From Daphnia carinata (taxonomy: Eukaryota; Arthropoda; Branchiopoda; Diplostraca; Daphniidae), in NCBI RefSeq assembly GCF_022539665.2, contig NW_026712465.1:1-25000 (forward strand): DNA of 25,000 nucleotides. The letters run 5' to 3'. The position numbers and the translations under genes were made by a program. Of the stretch, positions 1 through 9,661 are shown in pieces. Numbering within the stretch: the first letter of the stretch is position 1; each line of letters starts with the position of its first letter. Under the pieces are notes generated by a model. That model had not been told where the DNA came from, did not search any database, and saw only the letters and a list, made by a program, of their open reading frames with translations.

Positions 1-138
1 ACTTTTTAAAAATGTATTTAGACTGGCTTCAGTCTACCTCTTATAAGCAGCATCTATTGTTAAGCATCTTTTTGGTCGTAAGAAGATAAGACGTGGAACA
101 AGATGATTCTGCTTACCCTACTGTTTGCATTATTTGGA
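1..138 (+). repeat. Left terminal inverted repeat of the 4.6-kb element
   Basis: Pairs with 4454-4604 on the opposite strand. Position 13 of the left arm corresponds to 4592 of the right arm. Blocks tgtatttagactggctt and ataagcagcatc are exact; the region around 105-115 needs a gap of roughly 17 bases. It may start before position 1. Confidence 0.65.
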
Positions 139-2186
139 AGTGTTGGTGGCAGTTTCTATATAGGAAACTGAAAATATTATACGGTTAGAGATTGGTGAAA
201 ATAGTATCGAATAAATTTTCACTTACCAGGTTGCAGGTGAATTTTTTTTACTCTTAGTAGTATATTTTATTAAACGAAGACCTTCTGGTGGCTGTGGAAG
301 AGGAAGAGAACCTGCAGTGAGTTTGATCAACGTCCTTTTAGGAGAAGATTTCTTTGATAGTTTGGTCTTTACTGCTAATTTTTCTAGAAGGTTGTGTGCA
401 AATCTCTTCCACACTGTCAATTTCAGCTGTTTCTGAAAGAATGTTAAGCCTCCTCCTCTTCTTTTTTCACTGTCCTCTTCCTGTATTGTGAATATTCAAG
501 ATAGGAAGACCAGCTGTCAACCGAGGAAGATTACCGTTTGCTTCCTCATATGAATCTGTGCATAAATTTAACAAAAATAGCAATCATAATATAACAATCA
601 CAGTAAAAAAAAAATGAAATAAGAGGTAAAAATGATTGCAAAATTTTTCAACGATTTTGAAACAGGGGCTACTGCCCCACTTTTCCACAACAGGAGGCAT
701 TCCACACCTCAAGAGATTTGTTTTGTACGCAAAAAATACGAATCGTCGGGTAAATAGAGGATGTCGTCTTGGATCCAATATTCAGCTACAACAAGTAGCC
801 AGTAACCTTTTTCCCGTGACGTTTTCGGTATTTCTACAATCCAGTGAGACATAATGGCAGCAAATCTTTCACGGTTTACAGCAACAAACGTAAAACAAGT
901 GTTTGAAAAATGGCGAACTATACTGACTTCGATCCACATGCGTTACAGTTGCCATTTAAAATATAGTTTACTGTCCTATTTGAAAATTGTGGTCACACAT
1001 ATATCAAATTATTTAAGTAAAAAACCTTTTTAAGATATAATTTCTTTTGTTGAAAATTCGCAATGAATATGATAACGCGCACTTGGACTCAAACGTACAA
1101 TACACCAGCGGTTTTTTCTGTTTATAACAAGATTGGAGCGTTTTGGCCACCGGTAAGTCTTGATAGTTATTCTTCGGTCTGGTATTAGTTTACTACAGAT
1201 CCAAAGTCTAACATGTCAGGCCGCCGGGCCTCTACAATATCGAAAACAAAAGAACAACTGCACGCTACCACTCAAACTCACAAACCAACACTGTCCGAAC
1301 AAGCACGAATCGTCGTTATGTCCACCAAAGAACTAAAAACCGAATCCCACTCTCTCCGTAACTTTCTTTCTACACCCCATAACTCTATGTCCTACCATTT
1401 TTATGTACTCTCCTCCACCAACGCGAAATCCACGATCCACTGATGCAATCCATTTCCAATGCGATCCATTTTCATTTCCGGACGTTCAACTATAACTCGA
1501 CTACTCCCATGGGTTTAGGGCGACATTGAAACGGCTTTTATTTCTTGATCATAAGACTAACGGTTGTTTAATTTCGTTACAATATGTTAAAAATACGTCC
1601 ATTAAAAACATTTGACATTCTTGTTAAACTAATCAATGTATTTAGTTAGTTTTTCACATATAGTATGTGATTGTTAAACATCGCTACCAGAAAATAAGTG
1701 GATGGGTTTCAGTTCTTTTCGTTCATTTGATTTTTGAAAAGAATTGACATTACCAGCCTCCTTTGGATTGCTCTAGAATAGATTTTACTAAAAATTCTTT
1801 ATCACTGAGGTTGGTTTTTATTGGTTGGTTGTTGAAAAACAGTGTTTCTTGTTCGTGGTATATATTAGCATCTGCATAAAGCCAATAAGCTTTTAAGGAA
1901 CCTATTTCACGAACTGTAAGTTAGTGTAACACAAGTTAGTTAGCCCCAATTTTTAGTTTAAGTTTAACACCAAAATAATTTCACCGTACTACTTTGCTTC
2001 TTTGTGATTTGCGATACGTAATTTAAATTTCTATTTTTCTGGTTATAGCTGGTGCTTTCACATGTGCATTTCGCGCAGGGACCAACTACTTTATTCGATT
2101 CTTCCAATCAATTTCAAGTGTATTACCCCGTTTCAGCATTAAGGTACTGTAATCCTTCAATTTTCATTGTCCTATTACTTGTTTAG
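139..2186. other. No recognisable gene (5' region of the transposon)
   Basis: AT-rich sequence with only short open frames (for example 1213-1443 plus, 76 codons, Ser/Thr-rich, no recognisable motif). Nothing here resembles a known protein. It probably represents the long 5' non-coding part of the TIR element, but no promoter can be pinned down. Confidence 0.4.
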
Positions 2187-2260
2187 GTGAGTTTTCATTC
2201 ATAGATAAACATTATGTTTTTCGTAGACATTCATCGCTGTATCCGTACTCTCATTTGCAG
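2187..2260 (+). other. Candidate 5'-UTR intron upstream of the transposase-like gene
   Basis: Donor gtttag|gtgagt at 2181-2192 and acceptor ctctcatttgcag ending at 2260 bracket 74 bases, five bases before the ATG at 2266. Both sites fit metazoan consensus. The length is typical of arthropods with short introns. This is a prediction from motifs only. Confidence 0.45.
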
Positions 2261-2265
2261 TACCC

Positions 2266-3460
2266 ATGAATAAGCGAAAGGTTAAAGATTTCGTTGGTCA
2301 GAGACAAAGAGCTCGTAGAATTCGTAGAATTGTTGATGAACAACTAAATGGAAATGGAAATGATTCCGTCACTTGTGACAATGAGGAATTGGGTAATTTA
2401 CCGGAAGAGACGCCAATTGTTGGTATGTTGGTATTGTTGTTGGCGATAGTTTGTCGAGTCACGGTGAACGTATTGACGTTTCATCCGTTGGGAGACATAG
2501 TTATGTTGAAGGAAGTCTTTACGATTCTACTGAAGATGAAGAAAGCTTTGTAGATAACTTAAGTTTTGGGGATTTAGATGAAGCTCAAGAACTCGTTTCC
2601 GATAACGATGATCGCGAAGATCTAAATGATTTGGATCTGGACTTAGCAGGTGTTGATGACGGTTTAACTCTGATAACGTTGTAGAACGACAGGAATTATT
2701 TAGAAAACGAATCGCCCATTGCGCTGTAGAGTCCAACGTTTCAATGGATAGTGTAAACAAGCTTTTGGCTACCTTTATAGCTGATCAATATCTTTCTTTA
2801 CTCCCCAAGAATTATAAAACGCTGTTAGGCACACCTCGTAACGTAAACACAATCGAAGTTAGTCCCGGGCGGTTTTTCGAATTCCATCTACTCGATGGTA
2901 TTACCGCTTCTTTGAACTTATTAAATGTAACATTAGAATCTGGGGAAGCTATAGTTAAAATGTATGTTGAGTGCGATGGAATCCCTGCGAGTAAAAGCAC
3001 TAATAGCCAGTTTTGGCCGGTTCTTGGTCCTCTTCAATTAAAGGTCGCTAAGCCGTTTGAGATTGGTTTTTATCATGGAAAATCAAAGCCTGATCATCCA
3101 AATGACTATTTAAACCATTTTCATACTGAGATTTAATGCTTGATTGAAAATGGTTTTCATTACAAGGACTGTTTCGTTAAGCTTGAGATAGGGGGATTTT
3201 GTTGGGATGCACCTGCTCAAAGTTTCATCATATGATTCAGACCTTGCGGTGCATAATATTGCTGTATGAAATGTGAAACCGAAGGAAAGTATGTTTTAAA
3301 CGAAAGCGGTATAGGTGGAAGGGTAACATATCCGGGATTAGATGCGTTGCGAAGAACGGACGAGTCGTTTAGAAATCGTGAACAGGGCGTTCATCATTTG
3401 GGAAGATCAATTTTAGAAAATCTTTTTTTCATTGAACGACGAACATTACGCAGTCTTTAA
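2266..3460 (+). pseudogene. Broken transposase-like gene (Tnp2-like family suspected)
   Basis: The ATG at 2266 opens a basic N-terminus with KRIRRIVDEQLNG-like composition (frame 1). It is followed by an acidic Asp/Glu/Ser stretch in frame 3 (about 2440-2680) and then a long segment in frame 2 (about 2685-3460), so at least two frameshifts have occurred, near 2425 and 2670. The frame-2 part carries LPKNYKTLLGTPR, then CDGIPASKSTNSQFWPVLG (about 2970-3033), WDAPAQSF near 3206-3229, YCCMKCETEGKY, and RTDESFRNREQGVHHLG. This order (TLL.TPR, DG.P..KS..QFWP+LG, DAPA..F, C..C.T.G, RTD.SF...HH.G) is one I recognise from transposase-like proteins in invertebrate genomes such as Hydra and Daphnia; a relation to Tnp2 is inference. 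Three in-frame stops (TAA 3134-3136, then TGA and TAA before 3266) break the frame-2 segment. The C-terminal half of the usual protein is missing. Confidence 0.65.
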
Positions 3461-3500
3461 ATTTCAATCATTTTAATCCCAAAAATTCATTCAGCCTGTG

Positions 3501-3506
3501 AATAAA
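3501..3506 (+). terminator. Possible polyadenylation signal AATAAA
   Basis: The hexamer AATAAA lies about 40 bases after the last open codon of the transposase-like gene and is followed by an A/T-rich stretch. It fits a 3' end, but this hexamer is frequent by chance in such AT-rich DNA. Confidence 0.3.
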
Positions 3507-4453
3507 ACAATTTAAAAAACATTTTATTTACTCATTTGTATATTGTATATATGTTGCGAGAAGGTTAAGTATGTTGCAACTGTTGCCCTCTGTGGTCTGC
3601 ATTTTAAGTTCTGCCATCTTTTGTGAAATTTTGTAACCATGTTTGTCTTTCATTATTGTTACCTTTCCACCCCTAGAGGTCAGGTGGAACCTTAGTCGAC
3701 TTCTGGCCTCTCTTTTATTTACACAGGGAGTCGGGATTTGGCCCGATGTCCGATAGGACGCTAAGAGGGGGCTTTGCTGTTAGCTGGCCGCCCTCGCGTA
3801 AGTCCTTTAAGAAGGAGCCCTGCGTTACTGCTGGCTGCCCTTCGCGACTGTTGTAAATAGTATTTGTGTGAGTATATAGTATGTTATGTGTTATTTGGTA
3901 CAATCTTTGTTGTAATGTCTGTTTCGGTGTATGAGTAAATGAAGAAACTGTAACAAGTGCGCCTCGTGGCGCGCATACCCATTGTAACTTTCGATTTTGG
4001 GAACATACTTTTTAACTGTTGTTTATAGTGTCACACAAAATTGTTGTTGTAATTCCGAAAAGAGTTTATGGAGGGAAAAAGTGGAAAGATGTTTTTCATA
4101 ATACAGCATGTAGACATCTGGTAGACATCAGTAAATTACACCAATATTTAACATATCGTCCTATAGGCTTACAGTTGTCTTAGCTAACTAGATCCAGTAA
4201 TAAGACAAGTTGACATCTATTACATATCAAAAAGATATCACGTGCTACTAGGGCATAAGTTGGCTATCTTGTCTCCTACCCACAATTCCCAAACGAACCA
4301 AAAGAAAAAAGTAGTTTCGTTCGTCATTTCAAGGTAACGAATAATAGTATAGAGACGGTAACCTGAATAGAATTTATCTTAGAACTTTCTTTATTGAATA
4401 CTTTTCAGTCTGTCTTTGTAACCCCCTTCATAGCATCACTATATTGTTGAAGC
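3507..4453. other. Non-coding 3' part of the TIR element; no gene seen
   Basis: No supportable open frame. The stretch 3660-3860 is locally more GC-rich than its surroundings. A TG...CA-bounded block (3552-3955) superficially resembles a solo LTR but lacks a target duplication. Short direct repeats (gtagacatc twice near 4110-4127, tgacatc again near 4210) are present. Confidence 0.35.
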
Positions 4454-4604
4454 TAAGCAAATAACAGAAACGATAGGGTATTTTACATGGAAATTAGATC
4501 ATCTTGTTTCGTTAACCTATCTTCTTACAGAACAAAGATGATTAAAAATGGATGCTGCTTATCAGAGGTAGAGTTAAGCCAGTCTAAATACATAAACAAA
4601 AACG
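4454..4604 (-). repeat. Right terminal inverted repeat of the 4.6-kb element
   Basis: Reverse complement aligns with 1-138. A small palindrome (cgtttgtaacaaacg, about 4603-4617) sits immediately beyond it, at the boundary with the following tandem array, and may mark the true element end. Confidence 0.65.
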
Positions 4605-4616
4605 TTTGTAACAAAC

Positions 4617-5001
4617 GGGTAGGTGTGTCGGGCTAAATTGAACGTAGGAGTACGTAAGTCGGATTTTTTAAAACGAAGGGGTAGGTTTGACGGCCTCAAC
4701 TAAACAAAGGGGTAGGTGTGTTGATCAGCTTTTAACAAAGGGTTAGGCATGTCGGTCTGTATTAATCAATGGGGTAGATGTGTCGCCCGGTTCCCAACGA
4801 AGAGCTAGGTATGTCGGACTAATTTAATTGGTGTGTTGTTCAATTTCCATCGAAGTGGTAGGTATGTCAGACTGTGTTAATCGAAGGAATAGGTGTGTCG
4901 ATCAGTTTTAAACCAACGGGTAGGTATGTCTGTCTTAATAAAACAAAAGGGTACATACAACGGTTGTAATTGCAGTGTATTTATAATGGGGTAGATGTGA
5001 C
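4617..5001 (+). repeat. Degenerate tandem array, period about 31 bp, about 12-13 units
   Basis: A core similar to ggggtaggtgtgtcgg recurs near 4618, 4648 (weak), 4679, 4710, 4740, 4771, 4803, 4830 (weak), 4857, 4888, 4918, 4949 (weak) and 4987. Spacing is mostly 30-32 bases. Between cores lie variable AT-rich segments, several with a tta-atc or aacaaa-like sequence just before the next core. All units point the same way. Units differ by many substitutions, so this is an old minisatellite or a satellite edge. Confidence 0.75.
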
Positions 5002-5479
5002 GGGAGCGTTTTAAAATTTTTTATTGGGTACATACAGTCGCCACCAGAAGAATTTGATCACCCCCGTCCAATTTTGCTGTTTTAACACGCGTAGGATAGG
5101 CCCTACGGTGTCTCACACCGGAATTTTTTTCGTATAGAAATATTGGACGCAAAATTACCGGGGTTTTCCATTCGAAAGATAAAGGTATGCTCCTTATCTC
5201 TAATTTTTTTATGTAAAATCCGTTCAGGATTCTATGAAATAAATCATAGACATAAAATATTTGATCACCCCTAAAATCGCACGCATGGAGTGTCCCTACC
5301 CGCGGCTTAGCCTTAGGATATGGAGTGGCAAAGGTGGGAGAAATAGTAAGGTAAAAAAATTCAAGTGAATTTTTTTTTGCCACCCCCATATCCTAGGGCT
5401 CCTAGCAATTGTCATGTAAATTTCGTTTGACAGCGACTTTGTCTTTGCAGCATTACCCCCAGATTAGAAAAAGTGGGCT
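5002..5479. repeat. Repeat-like non-genic stretch with a strong hairpin
   Basis: A perfect 12-base direct repeat (tttgatcacccc) occurs near 5052 and 5260. Arms 5310-5333 and 5376-5398 (taggatatgg.gtggcaaa against tttgccac.cccatatccta) form an inverted repeat. The intervening bases contain a second self-complementary pair (aaaaaaattca / tgaattttttt), so the whole block can fold into one long stem. A minus-strand frame of 122 codons (5021-5389) crosses this region, but its sequence resembles no family I know and it runs into the hairpin, so I do not call a gene. Confidence 0.5.
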
Positions 5480-6404
5480 GGCCGACCCTATTTGTATTAA
5501 CAGCGAAGTCTCTGTTATAGAATTTTGGCGAATGTAGATTCTTTTGCCCACTGGCCTTGGTCGAGAATATCGTTTAGTGGTACTCCGTTTGATAAGGCCT
5601 TTGGCCACGCTGCCCCTTATGTCGAATCAGCACTGAACATGCCTGTATCGCCACCCGCTTCTCTGAGTTGTTCTTTGATCTATCGACCGAGTGTTGAACT
5701 TATGACGGGTTTGTGATGTCTTGTATAACTGATAAGGATGAAATTGCTGTTCGCATCGGTTCTTATCGGTCCTAGAAATGTAACACTTAACAGGTTGAAC
5801 GGGAACCAACACCCCTATGTTGGTTTTTTCGTGGTGTGCCTAATAATTTTAGGTAGATAATTTTAGGAAACAATTTAATTGAGGGTGAGAGTAGATGATG
5901 ACATGGAGCGCTAAATATATTGCGTATTGTAGCTTTTTCCTGCTGCAAAGTAGTACGCCAGGAAACTCAAAACATCCCTGACACCAGCTGACATGGAATG
6001 GGAACCTCGTTGAGAACGCAAGTGTTCTAAGCGTTCCAGGCGTTCCAGGCCGACTGGTTTGCGCATTGTGTATCGAGTCTTGCTGCACCCAGCAAGACTT
6101 CAATAACATGTTTCGGAATTCCTCTGCTTTCGAGGCAATTCCTGAGAGCTTCCAAGCGATTAGCCGGGTTGATGAGCTCTCGACTAGATGGTGACGTTCC
6201 CCCGTTGGAGATGGTAATAGTCACTTCTTCGAAAAGAGAAAACAGGGCACCTATGTCGTCATTTCCATGATTGACGGAAACCAATGTTGACTGGGACAGT
6301 ATGGGGTTACTATGACTATTTCCGGTCCTTCCCTCCGAATTTTGGATAGGCAGAAGGGAATCATGTTGAACGACGGGAAGCAATACGCGTTCAAGTTTTT
6401 CCAA
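5480..6404 (-). pseudogene. DIRS RNase H end and tyrosine recombinase, degenerate
   Basis: On the minus strand the upper part (about 6404-6230) matches the DIRS region after RNase H. Then follows LESRGIPKHVIEVLLG and a Trp-rich ANQSAWNAWNAW segment (about 6150-6027), which fits the start of the DIRS tyrosine recombinase. The C-terminal catalytic block lies at about 5530-5680: SADST, then a stop where the family has the catalytic Arg, then GAA, SNGVPLNDIL, and WAKESTFAKIL. In intact relatives this is a HSTR-like motif, so here the His is replaced by Asp and the Arg codon is a stop. Several frame changes separate the parts. It is certainly inactive. Function when intact: integration of the circular DNA copy by site-specific-type recombination. 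Confidence 0.75.
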
Positions 6405-7040
6405 GGGAAGGAGAATGCGTCCGTTCTCTACGCTCCTGGTTGTGGTAACTGTGCGTTCCAGTAGTTGGCGAAAAGATCAACTTCCATTTTCCATTTCTTC
6501 TGGATGTTCCTGAAGGTTTGGCGATCCAGCTTCCAATCCCCACACAGAAAAAGATCTCCTCCACTCAGCGACAACCAGCGTGTTAGACAGTCCAGGGATG
6601 AAAACGGAATTCAGGGATAAGCTTCTACTTTCAGACCACTCATTGTTCTGAAGAGCGATACTGCACAGATCTTTTGATTTTGAATCTCCCCGCCTATTGA
6701 TGTAGCTAACCGTCGACGCGTATCTACCTGAATTTCGATCGTAGTGTCCATCTTTTCCCTAGTAGAGCATTGGAATGCTATCAACGCCAAAAGAAGAACT
6801 GCCTTTGAATTTTGGAAAACGGCTCCCCACCCTGTAGCGAGGCATCCGCTGAGATTGATATTTCCGGTGACGGAAAAACAATGGAGCTGCCAGATATGTA
6901 GTATATAGTATATATATAGTATATATATAGTATATATAGTATATATATATAGTATATATATATGTAGTATGTAAATGGCATCTATCTTACCTTGGATTTT
7001 CCTTATATTTGAAATGTGAAAAAGCTGGATTCCACGGTAG
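6405..7040 (-). pseudogene. DIRS RNase H region, degenerate
   Basis: On the minus strand a segment YRGIQLFHISNIRKIQ ends at 7040, continuing the RT connection. After the TA-rich microsatellite comes PEISISADASLQGG (about 6864-6823), the DIRS RNase H first catalytic Asp motif (usually IxTDAS). Further on, TVSYINRRGDSKSKDL (about 6705-6655) matches the conserved YIN..GG.KS block. Frameshifts and stops separate these islands. No reading frame of functional length remains. Confidence 0.7.
6897..6972. repeat. TA-rich microsatellite (tagtatata)n
   Basis: Irregular repetition of tagtatata and tatatata units over about 75 bases, inside the DIRS RNase H region. It expands and interrupts the decayed frame. 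No gene content. Confidence 0.9.
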
Positions 7041-7986
7041 TAGAGGAGAGCGGACCCAAACTGGACAAAAAAGTTTTTTGCCTGTGTATCGGAAAATAAA
7101 TAAAATTTAGTGATTTGAAAGGTATGACATTGAAAAGTGTACTCAGATACATGTTCACATTTTTTTCATTCAAATTGGTTGAGTAGTTTAGGCGTAAACA
7201 CATTTTAAAAAACGAAAAATTAAAAGAAAAAAAGTTTAGGGGGGAAAACTGGACATCTGGCTTACCACATTAGACATGGTCTTTTAAACTATATATATTG
7301 AAAATACACGCTTCGAGAAAAAAGTGTGACATTGGGATTTCATTAAGCTATTTATGTATGTATTAACAATACCGTTAACTAAATGTAATTATATCGAAAT
7401 TCATTAAAGATTGACTTGGGGGGTGGAAAGGACAAAGTAGCTTGAAAAAAATGAAAATAGGAGAGGCTTGTTAGGTATCAACTATTTATTTGTTATTGAT
7501 TGCCATTATTAGTAGAAGATAACAGACAAAACTTTGGAACTCTCAGGTTTCAGCCTTTGTTTACGATTTTTTCCCTAACTAAGCAACCTAGGCCCCGCCC
7601 CAGAAATATCGTGTGCGTTCGATTTCACCCCCAAAACTGTGTCCAGTATCTCCCACCAGAAAGACATTTCTTAAAACGCTTAAAAAACCGGGGAATTGAA
7701 AAGGGAAGAATTAGGTTTTTTTTATTATAACCAAAGCTATTTTTCATTAAGTGGTTTTCGTGCGATATGAAAAATTGTAGAAGCCAAAAATGAAAAAATA
7801 GTTGTATTTTTAACTGTTGCGATAACTACACGAATAGTTTTAGTATATTTTTGAAAATTTAGCCGTAGGTGTGGAATGGAATTTCCCATCACACAGTATA
7901 TTTTAAATTTTATGTCATTAATTCTCCTCCGAGTTATTGTGGTTGTCCACTCTGGTACGTGTCCAGTTTGGGCCCGCTCTCCCCTA
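7041..7986. mobile_element. Short element with terminal inverted repeats inserted in the DIRS RT-RNase H region
   Basis: The left end (7041-7066) and the reverse complement of the right end (7961-7986) share ta-g-ggagagcgg-cccaaactggac with two mismatches. DIRS coding similarity stops at one edge (NYAQ side, 7987 and above) and resumes at the other (YRGIQL, 7040 and below). The inserted unit is therefore about 945 bp, with a TA target duplication as the simplest reading. The interior is AT-rich and shows no transposase, so it looks like a non-autonomous (MITE-like) DNA element. Further copies of the motif actgg.cat or tgtccagt occur internally (about 7248 and 7640). Confidence 0.7.
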
Positions 7987-8580
7987 AGCTTGGGCATAAT
8001 TGACTGTTGATGTCGCTCCGTTAAGGTTTCCCAAAATCTTGGCCGCTTCGCGTAAGGAAACTGAACTTTCCTTCAGAGCTGGCTTGCATAATCTCCGAAT
8101 ATTCGAAATCTTTCCACCTGGGAAGATGAACTTTAGGGTAACCGTATTTTTCTCGGCTGTAATAAACCTTAATGTTTCTAGCGTTGAAATGGTCCTGTAA
8201 ACTGCTGATTCTACTGCCTACCGAGAATTTGCCGCTATTAGTATGTCGTCGAGATAAATGATCAAGCGAAACCCATTCTTTCTGAGATATGCGACCACTA
8301 ATCTTCAAAGTTTCAGGAATTGTTTTTCCAAAGGAATTACAAGAATTTCCTGTGGCCTTATAAAACTGGAACGGTTAGGTAAGCATCTTTCAAGTCTAGT
8401 TTCGCTATTCTTCTGTCTAAGAGTGAGCCTGATGGTGGAAATTCCTTTGATTTTGAAGGGTTCCTTGGCAAGGAAAATGTTTGATGATAATAGGTCGGTG
8501 TCCCCCTTTTCTTTGGAATGACAAAAATGCTACTAATAGGGCCCATTGCTTTCAGTGTTGCGCCGTTTTAAAATAACAGT
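7987..8580 (-). pseudogene. DIRS reverse transcriptase, degenerate
   Basis: The 8546-8358 frame (minus) has GPISSIFVIPKKRG and, after a stretch corresponding to the palm start, IAKLDLKDAYLTVPV with the first catalytic Asp. After a frame change, positions about 8300-8239 encode LRKNGFRLIIYLDDIL in another frame; the DD of YLDD is therefore preserved at 8239-8256. Downstream (to 7988) come IFPGGKISNIRR and SLREAAKILGNL, matching the DIRS post-palm region. The frame is broken at least twice and the segment between the first Asp and YLDD is partly lost. Function when intact: reverse transcription of the element RNA. Confidence 0.8.
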
Positions 8581-8589
8581 TCGATCTCA

Positions 8590-9500
8590 TGATCACAAGC
8601 TTCTATTGCTGTTCATCCATGACAGCGTTTGCCGGCACGTAGGGTTGAAAAGGTTGTGAGAGAATTTCTGGTTTAAAACCCATGGACACAGTTGACAAGA
8701 CCCAGGATTCCTTGGTAAACATAGACCATTCACGCGAAAAAAGAACAGTTTGAACCCCAATGGGATAAAAAGAGGCAAGCTTGGTTTGAATATACCGATT
8801 TTGGGTGTGACCCGCTGAAGATGACGATTGATTCGGTTGACAAATGGGTAGCGTCGCTGTTGGTCTTCCTGCCTGACCGGGTTTTTTTAGGGTTTTGACC
8901 TGCGCTACCAGTGCGGTTATGAATCTGGGGCCAATTAGAAGGCCCCCCCCCCACAGGTAGTATATGTTTGTCATCCAGTAGGCCGAGATGTTCTGGGGGT
9001 AAATGTGTGATAAGATATTGCGCCGTCTTTCTGTGATAATGTCGTTGTAGAGCACAGCCCATAGTTTCACAGATTATCGGATAGCAAGCGCATCCTTCCT
9101 TGATTTCTTCTTTTTTCCTATACAGCTTGCAATAAACATAAGAGGTTTAACTTGACCAATCAATTTGTAAATCTGGTTTCGATACACTTTCTCGAGTTGG
9201 TCGATATTTACCTTCGTTGCTGCAGGGTTCGTCACGTTCTTAAGGCTAAAATAAAAGGCTTCATCTAATGACGGCTTTCTTAGTAATTCTGGATGTTTCT
9301 TAATCTTAGGTTTAAATGCCTCTCTTGTTGACTTAGCATTGGCGTCTCCTAACCTTGAAATGGATGGCTATCAATTTGGACAAACCAGTAGGTTTGCTGC
9401 ATTGAATTTAAATTTTACAGATGAGTCTCCTTCATCTAGATGAATTTTAACTTCACGAACTTGAACTTGGCGATGAGTCCGAAGAGCTGGAGCCTGAAAT
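8590..9500 (-). pseudogene. DIRS gag-like region, degenerate
   Basis: The 155-codon frame 9070-8603 and an overlapping one (9062-8730) together cover this region. Recognisable pieces are NILSHIYPQN, a second-frame THLPPEHLGLLDDKHILP, KPGQAGRPTAT, and W..FTKESWVLSTVSMGFKPE just before the RT. The last block (F..W...T..PWVL.TV..GF.P) is typical of the segment that precedes RT in DIRS elements. Upstream (9100-9500) only short islands are visible. A GC-rich run of nine C (about 8943-8951) is a likely site of one frameshift. No complete protein can be read. Confidence 0.6.
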
Positions 9501-9661
9501 CGGAATTGTTTGCTTAGCGATAGCTAAAGAAGATCTGATGACTTATGACTGATGACAGAATATGCCCACCTTGGAAGAACGCACCACCATTTTGTTTTGG
9601 TTTGGTTACCCCTCCTTTTTTCTTTGCTCTGAACTAACTAACTAACTAGTTGTTTTCTGGC

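Larger units (their letters stand above)
1..4604 (+). mobile_element. DNA transposon with degenerate terminal inverted repeats, left end cut by window edge
   Basis: The first ~138 bases and the reverse complement of 4454-4604 can be aligned by eye: both carry tgtatttagactggctt, then a ctctacctc-like stretch, ataagcagcatc, gtaagaagata, aacaagatgat and taccct...gtttttatttg-like blocks, with small gaps. A broken transposase-like gene (2266-3460) lies between them, so the simplest reading is one old cut-and-paste element of about 4.6 kb. The outermost bases and any target duplication on the left are outside the window. Superfamily is not settled; the protein hints at a Tnp2-like (CACTA/CMC) relative. 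Inference from repeat plus gene content. Confidence 0.6.
5480..9560 (-). mobile_element. Decayed DIRS-type tyrosine-recombinase retrotransposon
   Basis: Reading the minus strand from 9560 to 5480 gives, in order, a gag-like region, a DIRS-type reverse transcriptase, an RNase H domain and a tyrosine-recombinase tail. That is the established gene order of DIRS1-like elements. Every domain is broken by stops and frameshifts, so no long open frame remains. The DIRS RT is recognised by the PISSIFVIPKK and KLDLKDAYLTVPV motifs and the YLDDIL box. The recombinase tail is recognised by the GVPLNDIL...W..ESTF signature. Terminal repeats were not found, so the outer limits are approximate. Confidence 0.8.

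Noticed and set aside
2420..2450. A mini-intron explaining the frame change in the transposase-like gene
   Set aside because: A gtatg...atag pair exists but would span only about 27-29 bases, too short for a spliceosomal intron. An indel is likelier.
4617..5001. Regularly spaced short repeats resembling a CRISPR array
   Set aside because: The repeated core is degenerate, the spacing varies, there are no exact repeats or unique spacers of even length, and the context is eukaryotic transposons.
5021..5389. 122-codon minus-strand open frame as a gene
   Set aside because: No recognisable motif; it runs into the 5310-5398 hairpin and overlaps direct repeats, so it is probably repeat-derived.
6781..6981. 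Tyr/Ile-rich minus-strand frame as a membrane protein
   Set aside because: Its first half is translation of the TA-rich microsatellite; the second half is the DIRS RNase H island.
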